Shown one piece after another: positions 5,424 to 5,764 of a stretch of DNA of 5,764 nucleotides. The stretch's first letter is position 1; every line of letters begins with the position of its first letter. Origin of the DNA: Acidobacteriota bacterium (GTDB lineage Bacteria; Acidobacteriota; Vicinamibacteria; Vicinamibacterales; Vicinamibacteraceae); contig JACDAO010000611.1 in NCBI GenBank assembly GCA_013695405.1, positions 1 through 5,764 on the forward strand, in the 5' to 3' direction. The position numbers and the translations under genes were made by a program. The notes under the pieces were generated by a model that did no database searches, had not been told where the DNA came from, and saw only the letters and a list, made by a program, of their open reading frames with translations.

Positions 5424-5764
5424 GTGGCGACGTTGGACTGGCAGCCCTGGCAGACGGCGGCATTCCTCGGCGCGCAGCGGCAGCAACGGCCGGTGCTGCT
5501 GCTGATCGAGGCGGCGTGGGCGCCGGCCTGCGCCCTCGCGCATGCCGAGGTGTTCTCGCGGCCTGACGTCTGCGAGGCGATCCGGGCCACCTGCATCGCG
5601 GTCCGCGTCGACGCCGATCGGCGCCCGGACATCGCCGATCGCTACGGGCTCGGACACTGGCCGACGCTGCTGTTCCTGACACCGGACGGCTCGGTCCTGA
5701 CCGGCGGCACACATCTGGACGCGACGCTGGCGTCGCGGGTCCGGCAGGTGGTCGAGGCCTTCGC
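5424..5764 (+). CDS. Thioredoxin-fold protein (thioredoxin/DUF255-like N-terminal domain), 3' end outside window
   Basis: About 113 codons are visible from a GTG at 5424 and the frame is open at the right edge. The pattern is that of a thioredoxin-like domain: a core strand RPVLLLIEAAW at 22-32, an active-site region APAC at 33-36, a helix with VFSRPDV at 43-49, VRVDADRRPDIADRYGL at 60-76, the cis-Pro loop WPT at 79-81 and the strand LLFLTPDG at 82-89. The RPDI segment and the overall layout resemble thioredoxin-like domains of the YyaL/DUF255 type, where WCHVM and DREERPD occur. The active site is degenerate: the first Cys of CxxC is Ala (A33), leaving only C36, so classical disulfide exchange is unlikely. 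C50 and C57 are additional cysteines. No signal peptide is seen, so it is probably cytosolic. The gene is divergent from icd, with 22 bases between start codons and overlapping -10 sequences. The fold is fairly sure; the family and full length are not. Confidence 0.75.
   Translation, partial: MATLDWQPWQTAAFLGAQRQQRPVLLLIEAAWAPACALAHAEVFSRPDVCEAIRATCIAVRVDADRRPDIADRYGLGHWPTLLFLTPDGSVLTGGTHLDATLASRVRQVVEAF

Noticed and set aside
4211..5566. 451-codon plus-strand open frame opposite icd
   Set aside because: It runs antisense through a complete isocitrate dehydrogenase and into the start of plsB and has shadow-like composition; the minus-strand gene explains the region.
5402..5632. N-terminal extension of icd to 5632
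   Set aside because: The added residues are Ala/Arg/Cys/Ser-rich and unlike any IDH, run through the TATAAT promoter and overlap the divergent thioredoxin-fold gene.

Overview
The window is GC-rich, compact and entirely bacterial in style. It holds six protein-coding genes and no RNA genes, insertion sequences or CRISPR arrays that I can see. High G/C at third codon positions, a small NAD-type isocitrate dehydrogenase, a stand-alone proline dehydrogenase and near-absence of Shine-Dalgarno sites would suit a high-GC soil-type bacterium such as an Acidobacteriota (Vicinamibacteria-like) member. That placement is inference from gene style, not from a marker gene.

Layout, left to right: (1) a short-chain dehydrogenase on the minus strand, truncated by the left window edge; (2) a 40-bp divergent promoter region; (3) an M20 metallohydrolase of the ArgE/DapE/ACY1 type on the plus strand, preceded by a 19-codon reading frame that ends one base before it; (4) a 235-bp convergent intergenic region (2017-2251) with several hairpins and a candidate terminator; (5) a minus-strand cluster transcribed in the order NAD-type isocitrate dehydrogenase (icd), PlsB-like glycerol-3-phosphate acyltransferase, monofunctional proline dehydrogenase, with a 43-bp gap and then a 4-base ATGA overlap; (6) a divergent thioredoxin-fold gene that starts 22 bp from icd and runs off the right edge.

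The cluster mixes central carbon metabolism (isocitrate to 2-oxoglutarate), membrane lipid synthesis (first acylation of glycerol 3-phosphate) and proline oxidation (proline to pyrroline-5-carboxylate, with electrons passed to the membrane quinone pool). 2-Oxoglutarate and glutamate link icd with proline catabolism, but pyrroline-5-carboxylate dehydrogenase is not in the window.

The most distinctive signal is in the starts. Upstream of most genes a -10-like hexamer, three times in the extended form TGCTAnnnT, lies 6-10 bases before the likely start codon, with no ribosome binding site. This predicts leaderless or nearly leaderless transcripts, and at two divergent gene pairs it predicts overlapping, mutually exclusive promoters. 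I found no clear evidence of a wholly new biological system; the genes belong to known families.
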